DNA of 64,000 bases from Paenibacillus sp. FSL R7-0204. GTDB taxonomy: Bacteria; Bacillota; Bacilli; Paenibacillales; Paenibacillaceae. Positions within the stretch are counted from its first letter, which is position 1, and every line of letters begins with the position of its first letter. The DNA lies in NCBI RefSeq assembly GCF_038002225.1, contig NZ_JBBOCA010000001.1, positions 6,324,001 to 6,388,000 on the forward strand, read 5' to 3'. The translations under genes were made by a program, and so were the position numbers. This document shows positions 34,378 to 44,182 of this stretch, piece after piece. The notes beneath the pieces were generated by a model. That model was not told the origin of the DNA. It searched no databases and worked only from the letters and a program-made list of their open reading frames with translations.

Positions 34378-35169
34378 ATGCTTGCTGAAGGTAAAATTTA
34401 TTGCAAATACTTGCGGATGCATCTGCTGTCCGGCATGGAATATAAGGGCTGGTGGCTGATGCTGATTCAGGTGCTTACTGTGGTGATCTCCGATCCCATA
34501 GCCACCGTCCTGCTGTTCTCCCGCTTTGGCAATATCGGCGAATGGACCGTCGCCCATATCATTCTGGTGTACTCGCTGGCGGTGGCTTCCTTCGGACTTG
34601 CCGAGAGCGTATGCCGCGGCTTTGATTATTTCCCGTGGCATCTGCTGCGCTCCGGCGATTTCGACCGGCTGCTGCTCCGCCCGCGGTCCCTGTTCGTGCA
34701 GGTCGCCGCTTCCAGATTCCATCTGCACCGGCTGGTCCGGCCGTTTACAGGGATCTGTGCTGCGGGCTGGGCGCTGGGACAGCTCGGCGTTCCCTTGACG
34801 CCCGGCAGACTCGGCGTTCTGGCGATGGCGCTGGCCGGAGGCTGTCTGATGTACTGCGGAGTGTTCGTGCTAACCTCAGGTCTTGCTTTTTTCACTATCA
34901 AAGGGCTGGACTGGATCTTTCTGCTGACCAACGCCAGCTACCAGATTACCCGCTGCCCAGAGCCCTATTTGCCGCGAATGCTAAAATCCGTGTTCAGCTT
35001 TGTGCTCCCAATGCTGTTCATCAGCTTCTATCCGGCGGCCACCGTCTGCGGCTGGGATTATCCCCGCTGGCTGGGCTTCCTCTCGCTTCCCTCTGGAGCT
35101 GCCTTCCTCGGAGTGTCTCTGCTGGTATGGCGCATAGGCGTGAGGCATTACAAAAGCACGGGGAGCTGA
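34378..35169 (+). CDS. ABC-2 exporter permease subunit 2
   Basis: This 263-aa membrane protein is the second permease of the exporter. It carries the loop FDYFPWHLLRSGDFDRLLLRPRSLFVQ, equivalent to the INNGDVGIELCRPL loop of its partner, and segments such as LGVLAMALAGGCLMYCGVFVLTSG. It belongs to the same ABC2_membrane_6 family. The start follows GGGAGGGTGAG nine bases after the upstream stop. Downstream, the operon's terminator has been interrupted by an IS element. Confidence 0.85.
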   Translation: MLAEGKIYCKYLRMHLLSGMEYKGWWLMLIQVLTVVISDPIATVLLFSRFGNIGEWTVAHIILVYSLAVASFGLAESVCRGFDYFPWHLLRSGDFDRLLLRPRSLFVQVAASRFHLHRLVRPFTGICAAGWALGQLGVPLTPGRLGVLAMALAGGCLMYCGVFVLTSGLAFFTIKGLDWIFLLTNASYQITRCPEPYLPRMLKSVFSFVLPMLFISFYPAATVCGWDYPRWLGFLSLPSGAAFLGVSLLVWRIGVRHYKSTGS

Positions 35170-35191
35170 GCTCCGCTGAAGCTGACAACAC

Positions 35192-35219
35192 AAAAAAAAG
35201 CACCCCGGGACCATGAATC
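35192..35219 (+). terminator. Left arm of an IS-split terminator hairpin
   Basis: An A-rich run followed by AGCACCCCGGGACCATGAA lies immediately before the left end of the IS3 element. It is complementary to TTCAT and AGGGGTGCT with a T-run at 36701-36725, on the other side of the element. Confidence 0.7.
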
Positions 35220-35266
35220 TGAACTGTGACCCAATTTGAGGACGGTTTAAAAGAAATACCCTAGAG

Positions 35267-36109
35267 CTAGCTCGCAAGGAGATGACTTCTGAATTCGTCA
35301 GGAGTCATCTTTTTTAATGTCCATTGGTATCGCTCGGAGTTATAGTAGGCAATATATTCCGAAACACGAGCCCTGACTTCCGTAAGATTCTGACAATCTC
35401 GAACGCTCATTTCATCTTTCATGTGCCCAAAGAATGACTCCATTGATGCATTGTCCCAACAGTTCCCTTTACGGGACATGGACTGTTGAAAACCTGCCTG
35501 CTCCATTTGGAGACGAGTTTTAGGATGCGTGTAGTGCATGCCCTGATCGGAGTGGAAAATGGCTTCTGGATGAAGGTTTCCATCCAGCCGTTCCAGCAGG
35601 CGCCGAATGGTCTTTTCAACGAGTGGTAACTCTAGTGTCCCTGCTACACAGTCGGCAAGAATTTGTCTTGTTGCTCCATCTTTTACGCACGATAGATAAG
35701 CCCACTGTCCGTTTCCGTACCGCAGGTACGTGATATCGGTTAGAAAGACTTTCTCCGGCTCTTTCTGGTCAAATTGGCGTTTCAGTAAATTGGCACAGGT
35801 CTGATGCTCCTGCGTAGCCTTTGCCATCTTACGGTACGGGTTCGCTTGCCGTATGGCCGCGACAAGGTTAAACTTACGCATTAATCGGCGAATCTTCTTG
35901 TGGTTCATGGTGACCCCGCTGAGATGCTCCAAACGCATCTTAATCACCAAAGCGCCAGCTCTTCCTTGTAAGGCGTCGAAGTGTTGCTTAATGAGAACAA
36001 GGTCACGCTCGTCGTCGGCTGTACGAAGTTGGCGTCTTTGCTCGGAGCCCAGCCATCTGTAATAGCCACTGGTGCTCACGGCGGCGACTTCACAGAGATA
36101 ACGCGTCAT
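35267..36109 (-). CDS. IS3-family transposase OrfB (catalytic part)
   Basis: This frame encodes the integrase-like catalytic domain with DDE motifs: VFLTDITYLRYGNGQWAYL (first Asp), AIFHSDQGMHYTHP (second Asp) and NCWDNASMESFFGHMKDE (Glu), ending in IAYYNSERYQWTLKKMTPDEF. The ATG at 36109 lacks a good ribosome site. The same frame is open upstream to the slippery heptamer at 36205-36211, so the protein is expected as an OrfA-OrfB fusion by -1 frameshift. Both frames look intact. Confidence 0.92.
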   Translation of the reverse strand: MTRYLCEVAAVSTSGYYRWLGSEQRRQLRTADDERDLVLIKQHFDALQGRAGALVIKMRLEHLSGVTMNHKKIRRLMRKFNLVAAIRQANPYRKMAKATQEHQTCANLLKRQFDQKEPEKVFLTDITYLRYGNGQWAYLSCVKDGATRQILADCVAGTLELPLVEKTIRRLLERLDGNLHPEAIFHSDQGMHYTHPKTRLQMEQAGFQQSMSRKGNCWDNASMESFFGHMKDEMSVRDCQNLTEVRARVSEYIAYYNSERYQWTLKKMTPDEFRSHLLAS

Positions 36110-36168
36110 GCGGTTGAGTCCATGGGCTCTCAGGGTGTGATAAATGATCTCGTAGCGCTCCGAAGGGG

Positions 36169-36600
36169 TTAAGGTCTTCCTTTGTTCCGTTCGAGCGCTT
36201 CGAGCTTTTTTAGAAAGTCGACCTCAGCTTCTAGTAATTTGATCTTCGCCTTTGCGCGCTTCAGTTCTTCGTCAGCAGACAAGGGACTTGCAGGCTTTCG
36301 CCCAGCGCTGCCTTTGCCACGCCGTTCTTCCAGTAGTCCAAGTTCACCATATTTAGCAAAGCTATCTCTCCAGCGTTTCAAACTATGCTTTGGTTTTTTA
36401 GAACCGATGAGATCCAGGTCAAAGCCCGCCCTAAGAAATATTTCTGACGGGGGTGTCCCCTCGTTGTAGGCCTTCACTGCCGACAACTTAAACTCAGCAG
36501 TATACGAAATATTCGTCTCGGATACTCGCTGAACATTTGGATTCTTCTCTAATCTTCTGATGCTATCTTCCGTAAATAGGGTTCGATTTAAGTTTCCCAC
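36169..36600 (-). CDS. IS3-family transposase OrfA (DNA-binding part)
   Basis: This 143-aa frame has a helix-turn-helix of the IS3 OrfA type (ISYTAEFKLSAVKAYNEGTPPSEIFLRAGFDLDLIG, then LKRWRDSFAKYGELGLLEER) and a terminal leucine-zipper-like segment AKIKLLEAEVDFLKKLEAL. GTG at 36600 preceded by AAGGAGCGGG gives the normal family start; an ATG at 36693 lies inside the terminal repeat and is less likely. It ends just past the slippery site. Confidence 0.85.
   Translation of the reverse strand: MGNLNRTLFTEDSIRRLEKNPNVQRVSETNISYTAEFKLSAVKAYNEGTPPSEIFLRAGFDLDLIGSKKPKHSLKRWRDSFAKYGELGLLEERRGKGSAGRKPASPLSADEELKRAKAKIKLLEAEVDFLKKLEALERNKGRP
36205..36211 (-). promoter_or_regulatory. -1 programmed frameshift site of the IS3 element
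   Basis: The minus strand reads A AAA AAG in the orfA frame (codons CTA AAA AAG). Slipping one base back enters the orfB frame, which stays open through the remaining 900 bases. This is the standard IS3-family signal. Confidence 0.85.
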
Positions 36601-36700
36601 AGCCTTATCCCGCTCCTTTTCCAATATTCTGATTAAAACACAAAAGACCCACAAGAAGGTCACTTTTTTCAAAGTGTCTTTCTTGTGGGTCACAGTTCAG

Positions 36701-36726
36701 TTCATCTTCCAGGGGTGCTTTTTTTC
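36701..36726 (+). terminator. Right arm of the IS-split terminator hairpin
   Basis: TTCATCTTCCAGGGGTGCT followed by a run of T lies directly after the right end of the IS3 element and complements the arm at 35199-35218. Confidence 0.7.
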
Positions 36727-36738
36727 TACCACTTTCTT

Positions 36739-37056
36739 TTACACAATCGGGTAAGAACAGCAATAATCAGTTAATGCGAATACTTCCAGGGCAAATTTAG
36801 AGTTGCCGGGAACATGGAAGGTCTCCGCTCCGTCAATGTCCTTCCACACTTCAGTGCCGGGAAGCAGCACCTTAAGATTACCGGAGAGAATCTCCATCGT
36901 CTCGGGCCCATCGGTGCCGAATTCGTATACGCCAGGCAGCATAATGCCAAGTGTCACCTTAGTGCCGTCTTCCAGAGTAACTGTACGGCTGGTCACTTTT
37001 CCGTCGTAATAAATATTGGCTGCTTTTTGAATTGTCGCGTTGGTGAACTGACTCAT
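36739..37056 (-). CDS. ppnP: Pyrimidine/purine nucleoside phosphorylase
   Basis: This 105-aa single-domain cupin matches the PpnP (YaiE, DUF1255) family that phosphorolyses diverse nucleosides. Signature segments are NIYYDGKVTSRTVTLEDGTKVTLGIMLPGVYEFGTDGPETMEILSG and FHVPGNSKFALEVFALTDYCCSY. The start at 37056 is preceded by GGGGAGAATAAGC and gives the normal length. It lies beside the IS3 insertion but is intact. Confidence 0.92.
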   Translation of the reverse strand: MSQFTNATIQKAANIYYDGKVTSRTVTLEDGTKVTLGIMLPGVYEFGTDGPETMEILSGNLKVLLPGTEVWKDIDGAETFHVPGNSKFALEVFALTDYCCSYPIV

Positions 37057-37131
37057 ATGCTTATTCTCCCCTTTGTTCAAATATAAGAATTTATAGGTTT
37101 CACACGATAAATTATCCTTATATTTCTCGCT

Positions 37132-37172
37132 GAAACGGTACCGTCCTTTTGAAAGGACGGCAAAGCCGTTTC
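37132..37172. repeat. Nested palindromic intergenic element
   Basis: An outer GAAACGG / CCGTTTC pair encloses the near-perfect palindrome CCGTCCTTTTGAAAGGACGG. It lies 20 bases beyond the tkt stop and upstream of ppnP. It lacks a T-run, so it is not a classical terminator. It could be a REP-like unit or an RNA-stabilising stem. Confidence 0.55.
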
Positions 37173-37191
37173 CACTTGTTAGATCCGTTTA

Positions 37192-39240
37192 TTATAGCAG
37201 CGCTTTTACGCGGCTGACTACATTTTCTACAGTGAATCCGTATTCTCTGATTACAGTGTCGCCAGGGGCGGAAGCGCCGAAGGTAGTGATTCCCAGAATG
37301 TCGCCCTGATCGCCTGTATAACGTTCCCAGCCGAAGGTTTGTGCCATTTCGATGGCCAGACGGGCTTTCACTTCAGGCAGGATAACGGAATCGCGGTACG
37401 CTTTATCCTGCTTCTCGAACAGATCCCAGCTCGGCAAGCTGATAACACGAACATCAATGCCTTCTTCGGCAAGTGCAGCCTGAGCCTTAACCGCCAGCTG
37501 TACTTCAGAGCCTGTAGCAATGATCTGTGCCTGCGGAGTGCCGTTCTTGGAATCAGATACCACATATCCGCCGCGTTTGATGTTATCGCGCACACCGTCT
37601 ACAGTTCCAGCCAGGATCGGCAGGTTCTGACGGGTCAGTACCAGTGCTACCGGATTGGCGGTGTTCTCCATAGCGTAAGCCCAAGCTGCAGAGGTTTCGT
37701 TGGCGTCAGCCGGACGAATGACCGTCAGACCTGGAATGATACGCAGGGAAGCAAGCTGTTCAATCGGCTCATGGGTAGGACCGTCTTCACCGACAGCAAT
37801 ACTGTCATGAGTAAGCACATAGGTTACCGGCAGCTTCATAATGGAAGCCAGACGGACAGCCGGACGCAGGTAATCTGTGAAAACGAAGAACGTACCGCCG
37901 AATACCTTAAGACCGGTGTGCAGTGCAATCCCGTTCATGGCTGCAGCCATACCGAATTCACGTACGCCGAAGTAGATGTTACGGCCGTCATAGGATTCGG
38001 AGGTGAATTGGGACAGACCGTTCAAGTGCGTCATGGTCGAGCTCTCCAGATCGGCAGAACCCCCAACCAGCTGCGGGATACCGCCAGTCAATCCGTTCAG
38101 TGCATTACCGGAAGCCACACGGGTAGATACAGCTTTGTCTTCTGCTTTGTAGAAGGGCAGATTAGCATCCCAGCCTGCAGGAAGCTCACCGCTTAGTGCA
38201 GTTTCGAGCTGTGCAGCAAGCTCAGGATATGCTTTTTTGTAGGCTGCAAATTTCTCGTCCCATGCTTTGTTAGCGGCGATCCCTTTGGCCTTCACTTCAG
38301 CGAAGCTGGCGCGGACTTCATCCGGTACATAGAAATCTTCTTCATATACCCATTTGTAGTATTCCTTCGTCAGCTTCGTTTCATCAGCACCCAGCGGGGA
38401 GCCGTGAGTACCGCCGTGGCCGCCTTTACCTTGCTTGTTCGGGCTGCCGTAGCCGATGACAGTCTTCACTTCGATCAGTGTCGGTTTGCTGCTGTCTGCT
38501 TGAGCCTCTTCAAGAGCCTTAGCCAGTGCAGGAAGATCGTTACCGTCTTCTACGCGCAGAACCTGCCAGCCGTAAGCTTCAAAACGCTTAGCAACATTCT
38601 CGGAGAATGCAAGGTTCAGCTTGCCGTCGAGGGAGATATCATTCGAATCATACATTACAATCAGCTTGCCCAGCTTCAGGTGTCCGGCAAGTGAAGCAGA
38701 CTCGGAAGAGATCCCTTCCATCAAATCGCCGTCGCCGCAGATGGCGTACGTATAATGGTCAATCACGTTATGTTCATCTTTATTGTAAGTAGCACCCAGC
38801 TGCGCTTCAGCCATTGCCATACCTACAGCCATACCGATACCTTGTCCAAGCGGACCGGTTGTCGCATCTACACCGGCAGTGTGTCCGACTTCCGGATGTC
38901 CCGGAGTTAAGCTGCCCCATTGGCGGAACTGCTTCAATTCTTCCATAGGCAGATCATAGCCGCTGAGGTGCAGCAGGCTGTAGAGGAGCATGGAGCCATG
39001 TCCCGCAGACAACACAAAGCGGTCACGGTTGACCCAAGTCGGGTGATCCGGGTTATGATTCATCGTCTTGGCGAACAATTGGTACCCCATAGGTGCGGAG
39101 CCCATCGGCATACCCGGATGTCCTGAATTTGCTTTTTCAATGGCATCAATGGCAAGTGTACGGATCGTAGTGATGGCCAGGTTGTCCACCGTTGAGTTTT
39201 CTTCTTTATGAATGGCTTGATCTTTTGCTTGTTCAGTCAT
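37192..39240 (-). CDS. tkt: Transketolase
   Basis: This 682-aa thiamine-diphosphate enzyme of the pentose-phosphate pathway moves two-carbon units between sugar phosphates. The N-terminal [21 protein letters not shown], the ThDP motif [35 protein letters not shown], the middle-domain [20 protein letters not shown] and [24 protein letters not shown], and a C-terminal domain are all complete. GAGGAGG lies upstream of ATG. It is a single gene with its own promoter. Confidence 0.97.
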   Translation of the reverse strand: MTEQAKDQAIHKEENSTVDNLAITTIRTLAIDAIEKANSGHPGMPMGSAPMGYQLFAKTMNHNPDHPTWVNRDRFVLSAGHGSMLLYSLLHLSGYDLPMEELKQFRQWGSLTPGHPEVGHTAGVDATTGPLGQGIGMAVGMAMAEAQLGATYNKDEHNVIDHYTYAICGDGDLMEGISSESASLAGHLKLGKLIVMYDSNDISLDGKLNLAFSENVAKRFEAYGWQVLRVEDGNDLPALAKALEEAQADSSKPTLIEVKTVIGYGSPNKQGKGGHGGTHGSPLGADETKLTKEYYKWVYEEDFYVPDEVRASFAEVKAKGIAANKAWDEKFAAYKKAYPELAAQLETALSGELPAGWDANLPFYKAEDKAVSTRVASGNALNGLTGGIPQLVGGSADLESSTMTHLNGLSQFTSESYDGRNIYFGVREFGMAAAMNGIALHTGLKVFGGTFFVFTDYLRPAVRLASIMKLPVTYVLTHDSIAVGEDGPTHEPIEQLASLRIIPGLTVIRPADANETSAAWAYAMENTANPVALVLTRQNLPILAGTVDGVRDNIKRGGYVVSDSKNGTPQAQIIATGSEVQLAVKAQAALAEEGIDVRVISLPSWDLFEKQDKAYRDSVILPEVKARLAIEMAQTFGWERYTGDQGDILGITTFGASAPGDTVIREYGFTVENVVSRVKALL

Positions 39241-39282
39241 TACAATAATCCTCCTCGAATCAAGAATGTCATTTTGACTATT

Positions 39283-39312
39283 ATTGTATCACGGAAGTGG
39301 AAGCATTTCCAA
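39283..39312 (-). promoter_or_regulatory. Sigma-A-type promoter for tkt
   Basis: On the minus strand TTGGAA and TACAAT are 18 bases apart, about 45 bases upstream of the tkt start. Confidence 0.5.
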
Positions 39313-39558
39313 TTGTTTTTGCCGTAGCTTATATTTAGCGGCTTCTGCCGGGTCTATACACGCCCGTGCCAGATTCACGGTGCTTCAGGAGGTTCTTTTT
39401 AGAGATACGGATGGGAATCCAGAAACTTAGCCTTAAGTCTAGTTTCTAATTAAGACTAAAGTTTGTTTTACAAAGCGGATTTATACAGTAAGATGGAAGT
39501 ACCTCAGCGGAATTTTAGCCGGATTATCCATAACTTCCAGCAGAAAGGAATTCAGAAG
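39313..39558. other. Remainder of the divergent tkt / YiiX-like spacer
   Basis: These 246 bases hold no convincing gene. An imperfect inverted repeat AGTCT...AGACT lies at about 39436-39460, near where the promoter of the plus-strand gene should be. Confidence 0.4.
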
Positions 39559-40203
39559 ATGACTGCAAACAGAGATATTTATATTGTACTGACCGGAACA
39601 GGCACGGCCTTCAGCGGAATTATTAAATGGTTCACCAAAGCAGAGCTGAATCATGCCTCGATTGCTTTTGACAGTGAGCTGCGTGAGGTCTACAGCTTCG
39701 GCCGGAAAAAAGTGTACAACCCGTTCATCGCCGGACTTATTCATGAGAACTTCATTCACCCGTTCTACAGCAGTGCAGACTGTGCCATCTACCAGCTCAG
39801 AGTCAGTGCGGACGAATATGATACCATGTACAATCATGTTCAGGGCATGATGCAGAATCAGGAGCGTTATAAATATCATCTGCTCGGTCTGGTCGGGGTG
39901 CTGTTAAACGTCCGGATTGACCGGGAGAACGCCTACTTCTGCTCCCAGTTCGTCGCCTCTGTATTGGAGGAAACTACTGTTCATCCGGTAGCCAAGCCCT
40001 CCTGCTTCGTAACTCCGGAGGATTTCGCTTTATCTCTATGCGCCCACAAAATATTCAGCGGCAAACTCTCCTACTATATGCACCGGAGTCATTCTGCGCC
40101 CCTCCGAGGTTCCAGTCTACATAACCCCCAAGCTACTAATCCGGCAGATTATACAGCCACAAGACTGCGGCTGCATGAAGAGCCGGCCGAGGGAATCGTT
40201 TGA
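39559..40203 (+). CDS. YiiX/NlpC-P60-like permuted cysteine hydrolase family protein
   Basis: This 214-aa protein shows TGTGTAFSGIIKWFTKAELNHASIAFDSELREVYSFG, an invariant-looking His in a strand-rich context, and later ENAYFCSQFVASVLEET with Cys, the layout of permuted NlpC/P60 (YiiX/YebB-like) proteins. No signal peptide is seen, so it likely works inside the cell, perhaps on lipids or peptides. AAAGGA lies nine bases before the ATG. The C-terminal 30 residues are polar and unlike the core. Confidence 0.7.
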   Translation: MTANRDIYIVLTGTGTAFSGIIKWFTKAELNHASIAFDSELREVYSFGRKKVYNPFIAGLIHENFIHPFYSSADCAIYQLRVSADEYDTMYNHVQGMMQNQERYKYHLLGLVGVLLNVRIDRENAYFCSQFVASVLEETTVHPVAKPSCFVTPEDFALSLCAHKIFSGKLSYYMHRSHSAPLRGSSLHNPQATNPADYTATRLRLHEEPAEGIV

Positions 40204-40284
40204 ACGATTACCCTCCGCTCTCTTAATGCCGGGTAAAATATAAAATTATGGCAGAAGCATAAGGCACAAGGTTTGCATCCCTCG

Positions 40285-43200
40285 TTATTTTACACGATGG
40301 CTCTGATAATATTCTGTCCAATCTCCGAGAATCGTTACCGTCACCGTATCCACCTTGGTCTGATACTCATTGGTAGCGGTGAAGGTAAAAGTAACCGGAC
40401 CATCCGGCAGCTGATCAAACGATGGGTCGGCCAGCTCACCTGTCCACAAGGTCTTATCGCTCCCGGCCGGACTCAGTGCAGCCTTGTATCCTCCAGTCAT
40501 TGTGACTTGCACAGTATCCGGTAGTCCGGTAGCTGTCCCCTGCAGCACGAATTTCTCGCCAGCCCAATAGACATAATACCCCCGCGGACTTTCAGTCGAG
40601 CCGCTTTGCTTCATATTGTATGCCTGCCGGTTGCCGTTCCACTCCTCTGTATGCTGGACAGCCCCCTTGATGCTAAGCAGGTTAACCATCATGAATTTCT
40701 TAGGGGAGATTTTACTCCATTCAAAGCCGTCATAGGCTTCCACTTCTACACCATACCTCACGTTCTCCACGAGTCTGCCAGCCTGCACCTGCCACTGCTT
40801 ATTGCTTGAATACTGTTCGCCTGAGCCGATAATCTTGCCACTCGTCAGATCGATGATCCGAACCTTGAAGCGTTGCTGCTGATCGCCGTCTTCGTCTTGA
40901 TAATCCCATTTGATGACTGGCGTAAGGGTGCTCACAATAGTCGGACTAGTGTACACCATACTACTCGGGTAAGTGATGTTGACCACAGGGAGCCGGTTTA
41001 CTACCGTAATATTGTGAATAAGTTCCCGGTACAGCCCCAATGAATCTGTGACAACCTGCCGCAGAGCGAAGGTTCCGTTAGAAGTGAACTGCTTGGTGAA
41101 ATTGCTTTGTGTGTTAAAGAGCGCCTCCGTTCCAACTGCCGGCTTCAAATAGTACTGGTGGCTGATGGTGTCCCCCTTCGGAATATCTGTGTCCGTTGCT
41201 GTGCTTTGGATGTTCAGAACATCCGTCCGGTAGATCGGTACCTTTGTCGCATCTTTTCCGGTATCCGTAATGAGGGTGAATCCCGGCTTGGGCGGATTGT
41301 CGATGATAAAGGCTTTTTCGTTGGAGATTTCAGACCATTTCCGTTTGGAGAATGCCCGTCCCTGAACCGTATAGAGCAGGAATCGGTCCAGCGATTGATC
41401 CGGCAATTGATACTGGCGTACTGATCCCGTACTGTCGGCGTTCTCTACAGTTTTGGCTAGCAGCCCGTCCTTCGTAAAGAACTCCAGCCGGTAGCTCTCC
41501 TGCGGATCATTCTCCGGGTCGGAGTAGGTCCACTTGATCAGCGGATCTCCTTCTTTTTCGGCATCGATAATCGTAGGGTTGTTCACCGTCCCAGCAGGAT
41601 ACGTAAGGGTCATGTTCGGAGCCAAGTTTTCTTTAGCCGCCACCTTAAGTGTAGCTATGTTCGACTTGTCGCCAATCTGGTCCACGGCCCAGTGCTCCAG
41701 CGTACTGGTTCCCAATTCGTCGAAGGTAAGAGAGATACTCGGAGTCTGGAAAAGTGTGATCTTATGATCGCTTCCCGTTACCCGCCAGTAATACTTCAAG
41801 CTGCTCTGATCGGCTATATCTTCATCCACATCGGAGGAAGTGAAGGTATGGGTATCGTATTGATTGACCGCTGCCGGACCGTTGATTGCGGCTGTCGGGA
41901 CATGGTTTTTGACGCTGAACATCTGGGTGGCATAGGAATAGAGGCTTCCATCTGTCACATTGAGCCGCATTTCCCAGCCGTCAGAGATGGCTTTTTGCGC
42001 AGAAATCCCATAATCATTGAGTACGTCCTGCACCCTGAATACCTGATTCCGGTTGCTCCCCCGCCAGTAATAGGGATCATTATTAAGCTTGGTATACCAG
42101 CCATATTGCAGGTTATCTCCGTCTTCATCCGGATCGGGGGTCAAGTTATTTAAGCTGATAACCGTATCCCGGTAGACCTCATTAGGCATTGTAAAGCTGG
42201 CCGCAGGCGGATGATTAATGACCTGCACGGTCTGGCTGTACACATTCGACCAGAGTCCGCGGTTATCGTGAACCTGCAGATTAAGCTGGTAAGATCCCAC
42301 GCCGAAGGCCGCGATATTAGGAGGTACCGCTGCGCTGCCCCAATGACTCCATACCTGCTGCCAGCCGTCTTTTATAACCGTCCAGGAATACACATCGAGC
42401 AGATCATTATCCGGGTCAAAGGACTTATCCATAACAGTGGTTGCCTTACGGTAAGAGACATTAGTCGGACTCACTGTGAATAGAGCGACCGGCGGCAGGT
42501 TGGCCGCACTGCCCACACTCTGCTGCATCCAATCACTCCACACCCCGAAGCCGCTAGGACCATCTATGTCCCGCACACGCAGCCGGATCTCATGGGCTTC
42601 GCCCGATGGAAGCTGTGCAGGTGGCTGTCCCTCGGTCCACACTTCATTCCCCACCTTGCGCCATTGCCATTGCCAGGTCACCAGCCCCTTAGTGGGACTC
42701 GACATATGGTCCAGATCATAAGAGCTGTCTGTAAGATGCAGCGTACCGCCGATCAGCTTCGCTGAGAATAAGGCAACCGGCTTCCGGTGGATCATAAATG
42801 TCATGCTGGATAAGTTATCGCGGCTCCACATACGGTAATTATCAAACCGGTCATCACCCTTCGGATTATCCTTCGCTTGAAAGGTAGCTGTGTAAGCGCC
42901 GCTGAAGGGAAATGACGGATACTTGCTATCCCGCCACAACCCGCTGTCCCAGATCATCCCCATAGAGTTATCAAAAATAGCCGGGTCCTGATCATAGCGG
43001 TACCGCTCTGCATATTTGCCGTCATTTTCATAATCGGTATACGTTGTGCTGATATCAATCGGGCTATTAATAAGGAAGAAGGCTTTGTTCCTCAGCCGGT
43101 TGGTCACACTAAAGGCAGTGGAGGCTTCTGCCTTCAGGTTGAACGGATCTACTACCTTCACATTGACGTTGTACCACCCAGGCGGGATTCCCTCATTTAA

Positions 43201-44166
43201 AACATCGATGGGAATGGTGAAATTTTTCGCTGAGCCCGTATTAGGTACGGTGATTTTCTTGTAGAACACGTTCGGGATCTCGGCAATGACATCCACCGTG
43301 TCGTTATCCGGGTCTTGCACGTATCCTTCAAGATTATATGTACTCAAGCCAGTGTCATTGATAATATTCTGTCCTGGCTGAGAGGTTAAGGTTAGATTAG
43401 GTTTCTTGTTGGTCGATAACGGAAAGACTCGTTCATCACTAACAGTATAAGTGTGGAAATATTGATATGTGCCTGGATCTTTCAATACGTCTGCTACCCA
43501 GTAAAATTCAGAGAACGATTGCAAAAACTGAATAGAATTAGGCGTCTTTCCTGGAGTCAAGTAGACTGAAAATGAGCTAGGTAATTCATCATATCTTGAA
43601 TAATAATAATCATCAAAGTAAATCCGGTTTTCATATAACCCCGGAGTAGTATACCGGGTCGAGTCAAAATAAGGTGGGTTATTTTCACTATTAAGAAAAG
43701 AACCTTCTCCTGCTGATGCTATGGAACCCCTGCTACCATCTGGATAACCTACTGTCGTGCTGGTAGAAAATCCGGTGGTAAGACCATGCTTCCATCTCGA
43801 TTCTCGATCTTGTTCTTTGGGGTAAAAGGGTATTTGTTCACGCGTAAGACTCCATAATGTTGGAGTTTGAAGATTGCTCATGTTAATGTGAAGTACCCCA
43901 GTGATTTTATTGAATGTCATACCTGTTAAGTCAATAGCCGGTATATCAACTGTCATCGAAGATGCATACCAGTCTCTGTCTCCCTCAAATGATGGAGGGC
44001 GTGAGGCTTTTAACTGCCTTGCCGGAATATGTACATCATTAAATTCAATAATCTCTCCTGCAGCCTCTGCCTGTTCAGTATTAATCCCCATCCAAGAAAA
44101 CCAGGGGAGCATAGTGATAATTAAGATTAATATCGTAATTCGCTTTATCAGACTCAGACTTTTCAT
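40285..44166 (-). CDS. Large secreted PKD/Ig-like surface protein (1293 aa)
   Basis: A typical signal peptide (KRITILILIITMLPWFSWM, cleaved after AEA) starts this 1293-aa exported protein. The rest is a chain of beta-sandwich modules of PKD/fibronectin-like type, with repeated NLPPVALFTVSPT, NHPPAASFTMPNEVYRDTV, DPDNDLLDVYSWTV, DPDEDGDNLQYGW and SDVDEDIADQSSLKYYW segments. No LPXTG or other anchor is visible at the C-terminus. It lies directly downstream of the Tad-like genes and a second PKD protein, so it may be a pilus-associated adhesin or an exported matrix protein; this role is inferred. The first 250 codons are more AT-rich than the rest. Confidence 0.8.
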   Translation of the reverse strand: MKSLSLIKRITILILIITMLPWFSWMGINTEQAEAAGEIIEFNDVHIPARQLKASRPPSFEGDRDWYASSMTVDIPAIDLTGMTFNKITGVLHINMSNLQTPTLWSLTREQIPFYPKEQDRESRWKHGLTTGFSTSTTVGYPDGSRGSIASAGEGSFLNSENNPPYFDSTRYTTPGLYENRIYFDDYYYSRYDELPSSFSVYLTPGKTPNSIQFLQSFSEFYWVADVLKDPGTYQYFHTYTVSDERVFPLSTNKKPNLTLTSQPGQNIINDTGLSTYNLEGYVQDPDNDTVDVIAEIPNVFYKKITVPNTGSAKNFTIPIDVLNEGIPPGWYNVNVKVVDPFNLKAEASTAFSVTNRLRNKAFFLINSPIDISTTYTDYENDGKYAERYRYDQDPAIFDNSMGMIWDSGLWRDSKYPSFPFSGAYTATFQAKDNPKGDDRFDNYRMWSRDNLSSMTFMIHRKPVALFSAKLIGGTLHLTDSSYDLDHMSSPTKGLVTWQWQWRKVGNEVWTEGQPPAQLPSGEAHEIRLRVRDIDGPSGFGVWSDWMQQSVGSAANLPPVALFTVSPTNVSYRKATTVMDKSFDPDNDLLDVYSWTVIKDGWQQVWSHWGSAAVPPNIAAFGVGSYQLNLQVHDNRGLWSNVYSQTVQVINHPPAASFTMPNEVYRDTVISLNNLTPDPDEDGDNLQYGWYTKLNNDPYYWRGSNRNQVFRVQDVLNDYGISAQKAISDGWEMRLNVTDGSLYSYATQMFSVKNHVPTAAINGPAAVNQYDTHTFTSSDVDEDIADQSSLKYYWRVTGSDHKITLFQTPSISLTFDELGTSTLEHWAVDQIGDKSNIATLKVAAKENLAPNMTLTYPAGTVNNPTIIDAEKEGDPLIKWTYSDPENDPQESYRLEFFTKDGLLAKTVENADSTGSVRQYQLPDQSLDRFLLYTVQGRAFSKRKWSEISNEKAFIIDNPPKPGFTLITDTGKDATKVPIYRTDVLNIQSTATDTDIPKGDTISHQYYLKPAVGTEALFNTQSNFTKQFTSNGTFALRQVVTDSLGLYRELIHNITVVNRLPVVNITYPSSMVYTSPTIVSTLTPVIKWDYQDEDGDQQQRFKVRIIDLTSGKIIGSGEQYSSNKQWQVQAGRLVENVRYGVEVEAYDGFEWSKISPKKFMMVNLLSIKGAVQHTEEWNGNRQAYNMKQSGSTESPRGYYVYWAGEKFVLQGTATGLPDTVQVTMTGGYKAALSPAGSDKTLWTGELADPSFDQLPDGPVTFTFTATNEYQTKVDTVTVTILGDWTEYYQSHRVK

Positions 44167-44182
44167 GCGGTTATCCTCTCTT

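Larger units (their letters stand above)
35220..36699 (-). mobile_element. IS3-family (IS150-like) insertion sequence, 1480 bp
   Basis: Terminal inverted repeats TGAACTGTGACCCA lie at 35220-35233 and inverted at 36686-36699, with the family TG...CA ends. Two overlapping frames, orfA and orfB, are joined by a -1 slippery site. Immediate flanks (ATC on the left, GTT on the right) do not show a clear 3-bp target duplication. It is inserted into the loop region of a terminator hairpin. Confidence 0.9.

Noticed and set aside
35217..36702. Target-site duplication of the IS3 element
   Set aside because: Bases on the two sides (ATC and GTT) do not match; no 3- or 4-bp direct repeat could be defined.
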